The notes under the pieces are model-generated. The model ran no database searches. It was not told the DNA's origin and saw nothing but the letters and a program-made list of their open reading frames with translations. The translations under genes were made by a program, and so were the position numbers. A stretch of DNA of 39,193 nucleotides from CAITQP01 sp964387965. GTDB taxonomy: Bacteria; Patescibacteriota; Minisyncoccia; Phycocordibacterales; UBA9973. The stretch lies in contig CAYLXO010000005.1 of NCBI GenBank assembly GCA_964387965.1, forward strand, positions 1 through 39,193, in the 5' to 3' direction. Positions 14,766 through 22,502 of the stretch are shown here, one piece after another (the first letter of the stretch is position 1; each line of letters opens with the position of its first letter).

Positions 14766-16273
14766 ATGAAAGGAACAATCAAATCAATCATCGGGCCGGT
14801 CGTAGACGTCGAATTCAAAGACCAAATCCCAGCAGTTTATAACGCACTCGAAGTCGCACTCGAAGGAGACAAAAAGCTTGTGCTCGAAGTTGCGTACAAC
14901 CTTGGAGGAAACGCAGTTCGCACAATCGCCATGGATACAACAGATGGTCTTGCTCGCGGAATGGAAGTGCTCGATACAGGGGCCCCAATTTCTGTACCAG
15001 TTGGTACTGCGACTCTCGGACGCATCTTTAACGTACTTGGAGATGCAATTGATGGAAAAGATGCTCCTGAAGCAAAGAAAAATCTTCCAATTCACCGAAA
15101 GGCACCAGAATTTACAAAGCAAGCAACAAAAGTTGAAATTTTGGAAACTGGAATCAAAGTCATCGATCTTATTTGTCCAGTGCTCAAAGGAGGAAAGGTT
15201 GGACTTTTCGGAGGAGCTGGAGTCGGAAAAACTGTGGTTATTCAAGAGCTCATCCACAACATCGCATCAAATCACGGTGGCTACTCCGTATTTGCTGGAG
15301 TTGGAGAGCGTACTCGTGAAGGTAACGACCTCTATCATGAAATGAAAGATTCAGGAGTTTTGGATAAGGTAGCCATGGTGTTCGGACAAATGAATGAACC
15401 ACCAGGTGCACGTGCTCGCGTTGCACTTTCAGGGCTCACAATGGCTGAATACTTCCGTGATGAAGAAAACAAAGACGTGCTCCTTTTTATCGACAACATC
15501 TTCCGCTTTACTCAGGCTGGATCTGAAGTATCAGCGCTCCTTGGACGTATTCCATCAGCGGTGGGATATCAGCCAACACTTGCATCTGAAATGGGAAACA
15601 TGCAGGAACGTATTACATCAACTGACAAAGGATCAGTTACATCAGTCCAAGCTGTCTACGTGCCAGCTGACGACCTTACTGACCCAGCACCTGCGACAAC
15701 ATTCGCACACCTAGACTCAACAGTGGTGCTTAACCGTTCACTTACAGAAATTGGAATTTACCCGGCTGTTGATCCTCTAGACTCAAGCTCAACAATTCTT
15801 GATCCAAACATTGTTGGAAAAGAACACTACGAAGTTGCGCGTGAAGTTCAGCGCGTGCTTCAACGTTATAAGGATTTGCAAGACATCATTGCGATTCTTG
15901 GTATGGAAGAACTTTCAGAAGAAGACAAGCAGTTGGTTGCGCGTGCTCGAAAGATACAGCGTTTCCTTTCACAGCCATTCTTCGTAGCTGAGCAGTTTAC
16001 AGGTGCAGAAGGTAAGTATGTTCCACTCTCAGAAACTATCCGTTCATTCCGNNNNNNNNNNNNNNNNNNNNNNNNNNNNNNNNNNNNNNNNNNNNNNNNN
16101 NNNNNNNNNNNNNNNNNNNNNNNNNNNNNNNNNNNNNNNNNNNNNNNNNNNTTACAGGTGCAGAAGGTAAGTATGTTCCACTCTCAGAAACTATCCGTTC
16201 ATTCCGCGAAATTCTAGATGGAAAGCACGACGACAAGCCAGAGAAAGATTTTTACATGAAAGGGGCAATATAA
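14766..16273 (+). CDS. atpD: ATP synthase F1 subunit beta (interrupted by an artificial gap)
   Basis: This is the catalytic subunit. Walker A is GGAGVGKT at 149-156, the GERTREGNDLY segment is at 180-190, Walker B is DVLLFIDNIFRF, and SALLGRIPSAVGYQPTLA is the beta signature. Dropping the N run and one 55-bp copy joins SETIRSF to REILDGKHDDKPEKDFYMKGAI and gives 450 aa. The usual length is 460-480; the protein stops directly after the FYM-G-I element and lacks the customary short final helix. As deposited, the extra 155 nt shift the frame. Confidence 0.96.
15997..16206. repeat. 55-bp direct duplicate flanking a 100-N gap
   Basis: The 55 bases at 15997-16051 recur exactly at 16152-16206 around the N run. 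Overlap length and N count are identical to the gap in prs. Confidence 0.95.
16052..16151. other. assembly gap of exactly 100 N
   Basis: This gap lies inside atpD. Merging the flanking duplicates restores the frame, so no bases are missing. Confidence 0.97.
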
Positions 16274-16280
16274 ATTTTAA

Positions 16281-16302
16281 GCCCCGCTTTTTATGGCAGG
16301 GC
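16281..16302 (+). terminator. hairpin after atpD
   Basis: A 7-bp stem GCCCCGC / GCAGGGC (one mismatched or wobble pair depending on strand) has a T-rich 8-nt loop. It lies 7 nt after the atpD stop and before the opposite-strand small ORF. With little U tract it is a weak candidate terminator for either strand. Confidence 0.4.
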
Positions 16303-16318
16303 GTTAGAAAATATTGTT

Positions 16319-16450
16319 TCAGTTAGTCGCTTGTTTCCGGCTTTTAAGTTCTTTTAAGGCCAGCATCGTAAAAGGTACAGAAAGCAGTCCTATGACTGCT
16401 AAATACAAATAGGGGTTAGTTTCAGCCCCGAATGAGATTGATAAAAACAT
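16319..16450 (-). CDS. 43-aa putative membrane protein between atpD and atpC
   Basis: The ORF runs from ATG (complement of 16448-16450) to TGA (16319-16321). It has one hydrophobic helix, PYLYLAVIGLLSVPFTMLAL, then a basic tail (KELKSRKQATN), like many bacterial membrane microproteins. A TATAAC box on the - strand at 16463-16468 ends 12 nt before its ATG, within the spacing used across this window. It occupies the only large gap inside the ATP synthase cluster and faces away from atpC. No family is recognised. A role with the ATP synthase would be speculation from position. Confidence 0.5.
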   Translation of the reverse strand: MFLSISFGAETNPYLYLAVIGLLSVPFTMLALKELKSRKQATN

Positions 16451-16476
16451 GGCAAAGCATTTGTTATAGAATAATA

Positions 16477-16482
16477 TAAAAT
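16477..16482 (+). promoter_or_regulatory. -10 box of atpC
   Basis: TAAAAT ends 8 nt before the atpC ATG at 16491, suggesting atpC is transcribed from its own promoter as well as, or instead of, the upstream atp operon. Confidence 0.5.
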
Positions 16483-16490
16483 ATCATCAT

Positions 16491-16925
16491 ATGTCAAGTA
16501 AACAACTACAACTTAAGATAATAACACCAGAAAAGACCGTTCTTGTAGAGGTGGTTGATTCTGTGACTATTCCAACAACTTTGGGCGAGATTGGAATTTT
16601 TCCAAACCACATCCCGCTTGTTACTACGCTTAAATCTGGCGATATCGTTGCAAAAAAAGGTGAAGAGTTTATTCCTGTTGCAGTGGTTGGTGGTTTTGTC
16701 GAGATCAAAAATAACGAGGTAGCAATTCTTGCTGATTTTGCTGAACATGTTTCTGAAATCAGTGATGAAGTGGTGGCTCGCGCACAAGCTCGTGCAGAAG
16801 AATTGAAACAAATAAAAGACAAAGCCGAAGTTGTAGACTTTGAACGATTTGAAACAGAGCTTGAACGTTCAATCACACGAGCTCGAATCGCTGATAAGTG
16901 GAAAGGAAAAAAGTATAGAGCATAA
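16491..16925 (+). CDS. atpC: ATP synthase F1 subunit epsilon
   Basis: This 144-aa epsilon subunit sits at the foot of the rotor and inhibits or couples the enzyme. The N-terminal beta sandwich is clear (LQLKIITPEKTVL, LGEIGIFPNHIPLVTTLKSGDI, VVGGFVEIKNNEVAILAD). The C-terminal two-helix domain follows (VVARAQARAEELKQ, FERFETELERSITRARIADKWK). The length is normal. It is 217 nt from atpD, separated by an opposite-strand ORF and a candidate promoter. Such a gap is unusual in an otherwise tightly packed operon. Confidence 0.94.
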   Translation: MSSKQLQLKIITPEKTVLVEVVDSVTIPTTLGEIGIFPNHIPLVTTLKSGDIVAKKGEEFIPVAVVGGFVEIKNNEVAILADFAEHVSEISDEVVARAQARAEELKQIKDKAEVVDFERFETELERSITRARIADKWKGKKYRA

Positions 16926-17002
16926 AATCCACAGGTATTTCTTGAAATAATAAAATTATTCGATATACTACATATATAAGTGGTCGAATAGAAAGAATGT
17001 GT

Positions 17003-17036
17003 CCCGATGTAGCCTATCTGCATCGGGCATTTTCTT
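17003..17036 (+). terminator. terminator of atpC
   Basis: A 10-bp stem CCCGATGTAG / CTGCATCGGG (one G-T) with a CCTAT loop can be extended by AAAGAA/TTTTCTTT at the foot. A TATACT-like box lies upstream near 16963, so a short independent RNA ending here is also possible. Confidence 0.7.
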
Positions 17037-17055
17037 TGTAAAAATAAAAAAATTA

Positions 17056-17078
17056 AGCCGCCTATAAATCAGGCGGCT
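17056..17078 (-). terminator. terminator of the SemiSWEET-like gene
   Basis: On the - strand the stem AGCCGCC/GGCGGCT is followed by TAATTTTTTTATTTTT. The stem overlaps the stop codon of the gene. Confidence 0.85.
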
Positions 17079-17355
17079 CATTCTTTTTGTAAATAAATAA
17101 TTGCATAATTAATATTATGCAGAAAACTGTTCCTATACCTTCAGGTATATACACAAATGGGTCTTTATAAACGAGCCCGTAAAAAAATAATGCAATGGTA
17201 CTAAACGACATGGAGTAAATAAATGTTTGAGAAACATTACCCAAACTTTTCCGTTTGTGAATTTTCCATGAGAGCGAGGAGAGTCCAAGCACATTGATAA
17301 ATACGGAGCTTGCGCTTACAAGCGTACTGGCAATTACTTTAAGTTTTTCTTGCAT
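17062..17355 (-). CDS. SemiSWEET-like small transporter
   Basis: This 97-aa protein has three predicted helices (about 8-27, 44-62, 70-90), the size and topology of bacterial SemiSWEET (MtN3/PQ-loop) sugar transporters, which work as dimers. The middle matches the family well: a helix-1 end SLSWKIHKRKSLGNVS, corresponding to the PQ-x-x-K-x-x-x-x-K-S-x-x-x-x-S pattern, and SFSTIALFFYGLVYKD, like the WxxYGxxxxD region. The PQ pair itself is replaced by LS, a notable deviation. A TATAGT box on the - strand (17390-17395) lies about 35 nt upstream. The substrate is unknown. Confidence 0.68.
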   Translation of the reverse strand: MQEKLKVIASTLVSASSVFINVLGLSSLSWKIHKRKSLGNVSQTFIYSMSFSTIALFFYGLVYKDPFVYIPEGIGTVFCIILIMQLFIYKKNEPPDL

Positions 17356-17442
17356 AATGCAAAATTTGTGTGAATGAATGGTTGTAAATACTATAACACA
17401 AAATATTTACTTTGGCTAATCTACGAATTCAGCTTAGTTTGA

Positions 17443-17448
17443 TACAAT
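17443..17448 (+). promoter_or_regulatory. -10 box of the nuclease-rsmI operon
   Basis: TACAAT ends 7 nt before the ATG at 17456. It probably drives the genes through 21175. Confidence 0.6.
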
Positions 17449-17455
17449 ACATGGT

Positions 17456-18292
17456 ATGGAAATACAAAAAACGGACGGAACACGTGAGCAGTTTAGTCCT
17501 GCAAAATTTTGTTTATCACTCAGAAAGGCGGGTGCTCCGCGCGACGTTGCTGATTCTGTTTGTAAATCAGTTCAAACAAAAATAAACCCAAACGATTCAA
17601 CAAATGTTATTTTTCGAAAAGCTCTAAAGTATCTTGTAAAAGAAGATATGGATGTCGTAGCACGCTATAGTTTGCGAAGAGGACTTGAAGCGCTTGGACC
17701 AGCAGGATTTATATTTGAGCAATACATGGAGACGGTGTTGCAAGCATACGGATTTTCCACAAAGCGTGATGTTATCATGCGAGGGAAGTGTGTTCCACAC
17801 GAAATTGATGTCATAGCTTCTGTCGGGTCAAAACGATTCTTGATTGAAGCAAAATATCATAACGAGCCTGGGATTAAAACTCATGTTGATACAATTATGT
17901 ATGCAGATGCTCGACTTATCGATATTGTAAACGCAGAGCCTGAGCAAGCACGAAAAAAATATGAGTATGCGATGTGGGTAGTAACTAATACTAAATTTAC
18001 TGACTCAGCAATAAAGTATGCACGCTGTCGAGGTATCCGACTTACAGGATGGAATTACCCACGAGGCGCAAGTCTTGAAGATGTTATTTCACAGAAAAAA
18101 TTGTATCCTGTAACAGTAATACCATCTCTTCCGAAGGGACTACTTCCAATACTCGCAAAGAAAAATATAATTCTCGCGCAAGATCTTCTTCCATATGAAG
18201 CAAAAGATATAGTAAAAAGTTTTGGAGTATCGAGTATAATCGCAGAACAGATTGCTAAAGAAGTTTCTGATCTTGTAAAAGTATATGAATAA
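17456..18292 (+). CDS. ATP-cone plus Mrr-like PD-(D/E)xK nuclease protein
   Basis: This 278-aa protein has three parts. Residues 1-80 look like an ATP-cone (IQKTDGTREQFSPAKFCLSL, then AGAPRDVADSVCKSV), the nucleotide-sensing domain best known from ribonucleotide reductase and NrdR. Residues 85-200 are a restriction-endonuclease fold: a helix with Glu88 (FIFEQYMETVLQAYGF), then Asp118 in HEIDVIA and Glu131/Lys133 in FLIEAKYH, the PD-(D/E)xK core of Mrr-type nucleases. The domain ends AMWVVTNTKFTDSAIKYA. Residues 225-278 have a helix-hairpin-helix look (LLPILAKKNIILAQDLL). Adenine-nucleotide-controlled DNA cleavage is inferred. Its stop overlaps the HAD gene by 8 nt. No methylase partner is nearby. 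Confidence 0.8.
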   Translation: MEIQKTDGTREQFSPAKFCLSLRKAGAPRDVADSVCKSVQTKINPNDSTNVIFRKALKYLVKEDMDVVARYSLRRGLEALGPAGFIFEQYMETVLQAYGFSTKRDVIMRGKCVPHEIDVIASVGSKRFLIEAKYHNEPGIKTHVDTIMYADARLIDIVNAEPEQARKKYEYAMWVVTNTKFTDSAIKYARCRGIRLTGWNYPRGASLEDVISQKKLYPVTVIPSLPKGLLPILAKKNIILAQDLLPYEAKDIVKSFGVSSIIAEQIAKEVSDLVKVYE

Positions 18293-19013
18293 AATCCCTC
18301 AAAAAGTTGCCGTATTTGATGTGGACGGGACAATATTTCGTTCAAGCCTCCTCATTAAGCTTGTAGAAGAACTTATAAAACGAGGTGATTTCCCTGAAAG
18401 TGCACGAGCGATATACAAAAAATATGAAGATGCATGGGTTGAACGAGCCGGTAGTTATGAGTCGTATATAGACAAAGTCATCGTGACGTTTACTACGCAT
18501 CTTCATGGATTGCCATACTCGTCTTTGTATGAAGCATCACAAGCTGTCGCAAAGCGCCAGACGCATATTCGTTATAGATATACGAGTAAACTGATGCAAG
18601 ATTTGAAAAAGAAAGGGTACTTTCTGCTTGCGGTATCTCAGTCTCCGTGGGTTGTACTTGAAGATTTTTGCAAAGCACTCGGTTTCGATAAGGTATATGG
18701 TAGATTTTATGAACTAGGACCAAATGATAAATTGACTGGTGAGGTGCGCGGTGAAGATCTTATTAGCGATAAGTCTGCGATTGTGCGACGTGCAGTTAAA
18801 AAGCACAATCTTACTCTTGTTGATTCAATTGCAGTTGGAGATACCGAAGGAGATATTCCAATGCTTTCGCTTGTCGATCATCCAGTATGTTTTAATCCAA
18901 ACAAAAAGCTTGCTCGCGTTGCTCGAGCAAATAAATGGGATATTGTAGTTGAAAGAAAAGATGTTGTGTATAAATGGTCGGGGAGTGATAGTAATACAAA
19001 GATAATAGGATGA
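18285..19013 (+). CDS. HAD-superfamily phosphatase (SerB-like, subclass IB)
   Basis: This 242-aa hydrolase has the four HAD motifs: I, VFDVDGTIF (nucleophile Asp near residue 11); II, LLAVSQSP; III, the Lys in DKSAIVRRA; IV, VGDTEGDIPML. A helical cap of about 100 residues after motif I fits subclass IB, which includes phosphoserine phosphatase and related enzymes. The substrate is not predictable. It overlaps the upstream nuclease gene and the downstream rsmI (ATGA), so all three are translationally coupled. Confidence 0.87.
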   Translation: MNKIPQKVAVFDVDGTIFRSSLLIKLVEELIKRGDFPESARAIYKKYEDAWVERAGSYESYIDKVIVTFTTHLHGLPYSSLYEASQAVAKRQTHIRYRYTSKLMQDLKKKGYFLLAVSQSPWVVLEDFCKALGFDKVYGRFYELGPNDKLTGEVRGEDLISDKSAIVRRAVKKHNLTLVDSIAVGDTEGDIPMLSLVDHPVCFNPNKKLARVARANKWDIVVERKDVVYKWSGSDSNTKIIG

Positions 19014-19708
19014 ACAATACAATCGGAACAGTATATATAGTTGCAACACCAATAGGTAATCTTGAAGATATGACCTATCGAGCTGTGCGTATATTGAGTG
19101 AAGTCGATATAATTTTGTGTGAAGACACACGACATTCAAGTCATCTATTAAAGCATTACAATATTCATACTCGAACTGAAAGCTATCACGCACAATCAAA
19201 TGCCGGTAAGCTTGAGAAAATTGCTGACATGCTTCGAGATGGCAAAAATATTGCACTTATTTCAGATGCCGGAACACCGCTCATTTCTGATCCCGGTTCA
19301 ACACTTATTGGGTTTTTGAAAAAAACATTTTCTAACGATCTTGCACTTGTGCCAATCCCTGGTGCGAGTGCACTTACAACCGCACTTTCAGTGATACCAG
19401 TACCTAGCGGTCACTTTTCATTTGTTGGCTTTCTTCCACAAAAAAAGGGAAGACAAACGGCTCTTAAAGAGATAGCTGAAAGAGAAATTGCCACAGTACT
19501 TTATGAATCATCTCACAGAATCGTGAAGCTTCTCGAAGAGCTTGTAACGTTTTGTCCAGATATGTATATATACGTAGCACGCGAACTAACAAAACAATTT
19601 GAGGAAATTATAGAGGGGAGTCCACAAGAAGTGCTTTCAACTATCTCTTCCCATGCAAACAAGCAAAAAGGAGAGTTTGTTGTAGTTATTACAAAGATGT
19701 TACAATAA
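19010..19708 (+). CDS. rsmI: 16S rRNA (cytidine-1402-2'-O) methyltransferase
   Basis: RsmI methylates the ribose of C1402 in the decoding site of 16S rRNA. Family motifs in the 232-aa product are VATPIGNLEDMTYRAVRIL at the N-terminus, LCEDTRHSSHLLKHY, ALISDAGTPLISDPGS, and PIPGASALTTALSV. FVGFLPQKKGRQ and LYESSHRIVKLLEEL follow. At 232 aa it lacks the extra C-terminal domain of the ~285-aa proteobacterial form. It overlaps the HAD gene by 4 nt. Confidence 0.95.
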   Translation: MNNTIGTVYIVATPIGNLEDMTYRAVRILSEVDIILCEDTRHSSHLLKHYNIHTRTESYHAQSNAGKLEKIADMLRDGKNIALISDAGTPLISDPGSTLIGFLKKTFSNDLALVPIPGASALTTALSVIPVPSGHFSFVGFLPQKKGRQTALKEIAEREIATVLYESSHRIVKLLEELVTFCPDMYIYVARELTKQFEEIIEGSPQEVLSTISSHANKQKGEFVVVITKMLQ

Positions 19709-19712
19709 AAAT

Positions 19713-19931
19713 ATGAAATACGTTAAAGAAAAATCTGTCATAATTTCTGGTGTGTGGTTGATAGTGATGCCGTACATGGGAGTTCCTCGAAGCTGGAAAT
19801 CATTTCTTACAGTTTTGACTGGAATAGTTCTTGTGTACCTTGGGGGCCTTGTACTAAAAGAAGTACGTGAAAAAAATAAAACTGTAGTTGCGCCAGACAA
19901 TAAACCTGAAAAAATAACAATAAACATGTAA
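19713..19931 (+). CDS. small membrane protein, unknown function
   Basis: This 72-aa protein has two hydrophobic stretches (about 8-22, IISGVWLIVMPYMGVP, and 30-47, LTVLTGIVLVYLGGLVL) and a charged cytoplasmic tail. It sits 4 nt after rsmI, and its stop overlaps the next start as TAATG, so it is clearly part of the operon. I do not recognise the family. Confidence 0.65.
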   Translation: MKYVKEKSVIISGVWLIVMPYMGVPRSWKSFLTVLTGIVLVYLGGLVLKEVREKNKTVVAPDNKPEKITINM

Positions 19932-21175
19932 TGCAAAAACCATTTAATAGGCTAGTAGTATATTCCATTGTTGGACTCATGCTCTCTGGGCTTGCCTATT
20001 ATTGGATTCCAAATGCACTCAGTAATGTATACGTGCGTGGCAATAAGGAAGCGTTAAATGCAATGACTCACAAAACGGTACTTTCTGACCGTGATTTAAC
20101 AGATGTGGCTCCACATACTGAAAACCTAGATGCGATGGTTCCGCCAGTTTCAAAAGTTTTAGACGAGCCTATAGCAATCTCGCACATCGCGACCCCATCA
20201 CAGGTAAAAGCATTGTATATGACAAGCTGGGTCGCTGGTATGTCTAGTATGCGAGACACTGTTTTAAAAGTTGCACGCGATACAGAAATAAATTCTATTG
20301 TATTTGATATTAAAGATTATTCAGGAAAGATTGCATATCCTGTTGAAGATCCTAATCTTGCTCAATATAAAGCCAGCGAGAGACGCATCCCAAACTTGCG
20401 TGAATATACAAACTTACTACACAAAGATGGGTTATATATAATTGGTCGCATTGCGGCATTTCAAGATGCGTATTTGGTTAAACTTCACCCCGAATACGCT
20501 GTTAAAACCCTGTCAGACAAAAATAAAGTATGGGCAGATAGAAAGGGGATAAGCTGGCTTGATGCAGGCGAAAAAGCCGTATGGGATTACCTCGCAAATA
20601 TAGCTCGTGATGCATACGCGCAAGGTGTAGACGAAATTCAGTTTGATTATATTCGCTTTCCGTCGGATGGAAATATGAAGGATATTTATTTTCCGGCAAG
20701 TAACGGAAAAGATAAAGTAGAAGTTATTACATCTTTCTTTGAGTATGTACATCAAAATTTCCAGACTCAAACACCAGTAGTCTCTGCAGATCTTTTCGGG
20801 ATGACGGCGACTAATACTGATGATCTTGGTATCGGACAGAAGCTTGAACCAGCATTGCTTAATTTTGATTACGTGTGTCCTATGGTCTATCCATCGCATT
20901 TTCCACCAACATGGAATGGCATTGCTGACCCACAGTCAAAGCCATATGAAGTAATTTTTGCGTCAATGGGAAAAGCAGTCTCTCGAGCAACAGCGCTTGG
21001 CGTTCCAGCAACAAAACTCAGACCTTGGTTGCAGGAGTTTGGTTTGTTCGGCCAGCATTATGGTGCAAAAGAAATACGTGACCAAATTCAGGCTACGTAT
21101 GACGTAGGGCTTACAAGTTGGATGATGTGGGACCCATCGAATAAATATTATGCAGGTGGACTGTTGCCGAACTAA
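19931..21175 (+). CDS. membrane-anchored putative glycoside hydrolase (DUF4015-like)
   Basis: This 414-aa protein has an N-terminal anchor (LVVYSIVGLMLSGLAYYWIP, residues 8-27), a linker, and a TIM-barrel-like domain from about residue 90. Landmarks match DUF4015/GHL-type proteins: VKALYMTSWVAG at the first strand, INSIVFDIKDYSGKIAY, GLYIIGRIAAFQD, and the acidic strand end VDEIQFDYIRFPSDG. VSADLFGMTATN, FDYVCPMVYPSHFPP and a final SWMMWDPSNKYY follow. The Asp/Glu residues in EIQFDYIRFP are likely catalytic. It probably acts on an extracellular or envelope polysaccharide; the substrate is unknown. Confidence 0.85.
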   Translation: MQKPFNRLVVYSIVGLMLSGLAYYWIPNALSNVYVRGNKEALNAMTHKTVLSDRDLTDVAPHTENLDAMVPPVSKVLDEPIAISHIATPSQVKALYMTSWVAGMSSMRDTVLKVARDTEINSIVFDIKDYSGKIAYPVEDPNLAQYKASERRIPNLREYTNLLHKDGLYIIGRIAAFQDAYLVKLHPEYAVKTLSDKNKVWADRKGISWLDAGEKAVWDYLANIARDAYAQGVDEIQFDYIRFPSDGNMKDIYFPASNGKDKVEVITSFFEYVHQNFQTQTPVVSADLFGMTATNTDDLGIGQKLEPALLNFDYVCPMVYPSHFPPTWNGIADPQSKPYEVIFASMGKAVSRATALGVPATKLRPWLQEFGLFGQHYGAKEIRDQIQATYDVGLTSWMMWDPSNKYYAGGLLPN

Positions 21176-21185
21176 TCTTTCTTGA

Positions 21186-21191
21186 TATACT
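21186..21191 (+). promoter_or_regulatory. -10 box of ctpA
   Basis: TATACT ends 12 nt before ATG 21204 but only 3 nt before ATG 21195. The second ATG is therefore the likelier start. Confidence 0.5.
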
Positions 21192-21203
21192 TTCATGATA
21201 CGT

Positions 21204-22430
21204 ATGAGAAAATTTGTAACTCAAAAGTTATTTTTTATTGTTGCATCGCTACTTGTTGTTAGCGGTGTGTTTTTAGCAGGTATGTATATCGGTTTTACTC
21301 GCAAACCTGCAAGTGAAAAAATAGCTGGAATCACAAATAAAGAAACACAAATACAAGGAGTAGATTTTGAGCCCTTTTGGAAGGTTTGGAATATGATTGA
21401 CGAAAAATACCCAAGCGCTAAAGATGTAAACGCCCAGGATCGTGTTTATGGTGCAATAAAAGGCTTAGTAGATTCACTCGGCGACCCATATTCTGTTTAT
21501 TTTCCCCCGGAAGATTCTAAAGATTTTATGGATACTATCAACGGTAGTTTTGAAGGGATAGGAATGGAGGTTGGAATGAAAGATAAGGTTCTCACTGTAA
21601 TTGCTCCACTTAAAGGAACACCAGCAGATCGCGCTGGAATTAAGTCAGGAGATAAAATTCTCAAAATTAACGATACTCTCACCACTGATATTACGGTGGA
21701 CAAAGCAGTGCATATGATTCGAGGGCCGAAGGGCACAACCATCAATCTCACAATTTATCGTGATGGTGATAAAAAACCGCGTGATATTAGTGTTACAAGA
21801 GAAACGATTGATATTCCAATCAGTGATACAAAATTGCGAGACGACGGGATTTTTGTAGCAACGCTATACAATTTTGGTGTTCAGTCACTTTTGACGATGG
21901 AAAAGGCAATGCAAGAATTCAATGAAAGCGGTGCACGTAATCTTATAATTGATTTGCGAGGAAATCCTGGAGGATATCTTGAAGCTGCCGTTGGAATAGC
22001 AAGTTTTTATCTTCCAGTGGGGGATGTAGTAGTAACTGAAAATTCTGGAAAAGAAGGACAAGAACCACACATATACAGAAGCAAGGGTTACAATATTGTA
22101 GATCCGAAAAATATTAAAATGGTCGTTCTTATCGATAAAGGCTCTGCATCGGCTTCTGAAATTTTGGCTGGAGCCCTTCGTGAACATGGAGTTGCAAAAT
22201 TGATCGGAGAAACAACATATGGTAAAGGTTCTGTACAAGAAGTATTAAATGTAACAAAAACGACGTCTCTTAAACTCACAATTGCAAAATGGTTTACACC
22301 AAACGGCATTTCAATTTCGAAGAAGGGTATAGATCCAGATATTGCTGTTACGGTCACAGAAAAAGATATAGAAGCCGGTAAAGACCCTGTTATGGAACGA
22401 GCGGTGCAGTACTTTAAAACTGGTAAATAA
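21204..22430 (+). CDS. ctpA: C-terminal processing peptidase (S41 family)
   Basis: This is a 408-aa exported serine protease (411 aa from ATG 21195). An N-terminal signal anchor (FFIVASLLVVSGVFLAGMYI) is followed by a short helical region. The PDZ domain (about 115-200) contains GIGMEVGMKDKVLTVIAPLKG and RAGIKSGDKILKIND. The S41 catalytic domain holds the Ser/Lys dyad: the Ser inside GSASASEILAG (Ser319 counted from ATG 21195) and Lys344 in TYGKGSVQE, 25 residues apart as in Prc/CtpA. IIDLRGNPGGYL is the typical oxyanion segment. Such proteases trim membrane or cell-wall enzymes. Confidence 0.94.
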   Translation: MRKFVTQKLFFIVASLLVVSGVFLAGMYIGFTRKPASEKIAGITNKETQIQGVDFEPFWKVWNMIDEKYPSAKDVNAQDRVYGAIKGLVDSLGDPYSVYFPPEDSKDFMDTINGSFEGIGMEVGMKDKVLTVIAPLKGTPADRAGIKSGDKILKINDTLTTDITVDKAVHMIRGPKGTTINLTIYRDGDKKPRDISVTRETIDIPISDTKLRDDGIFVATLYNFGVQSLLTMEKAMQEFNESGARNLIIDLRGNPGGYLEAAVGIASFYLPVGDVVVTENSGKEGQEPHIYRSKGYNIVDPKNIKMVVLIDKGSASASEILAGALREHGVAKLIGETTYGKGSVQEVLNVTKTTSLKLTIAKWFTPNGISISKKGIDPDIAVTVTEKDIEAGKDPVMERAVQYFKTGK

Positions 22431-22438
22431 ATCAAAAT

Positions 22439-22479
22439 ATAGGTACCCCATATTTCTTGAGCTTCGCGTGCCTATTTTT
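22439..22479 (+). terminator. terminator of ctpA
   Basis: ATAGGTAC pairs with GTGCCTAT (one wobble) around a 21-nt loop that contains a small GCTTCGC element, then T5. Confidence 0.6.
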
Positions 22480-22489
22480 GTATATGTGA

Positions 22490-22495
22490 TAGTAT
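22490..22495 (+). promoter_or_regulatory. -10 box of rplI
   Basis: TAGTAT ends 7 nt before the ATG at 22503. Confidence 0.5.
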
Positions 22496-22502
22496 CAATA
22501 GT

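Noticed and set aside
17456..18292. A classical restriction-modification system around the Mrr-like protein
   Set aside because: No DNA methyltransferase, specificity subunit or mobility gene is near; neighbours are a HAD phosphatase and rsmI.
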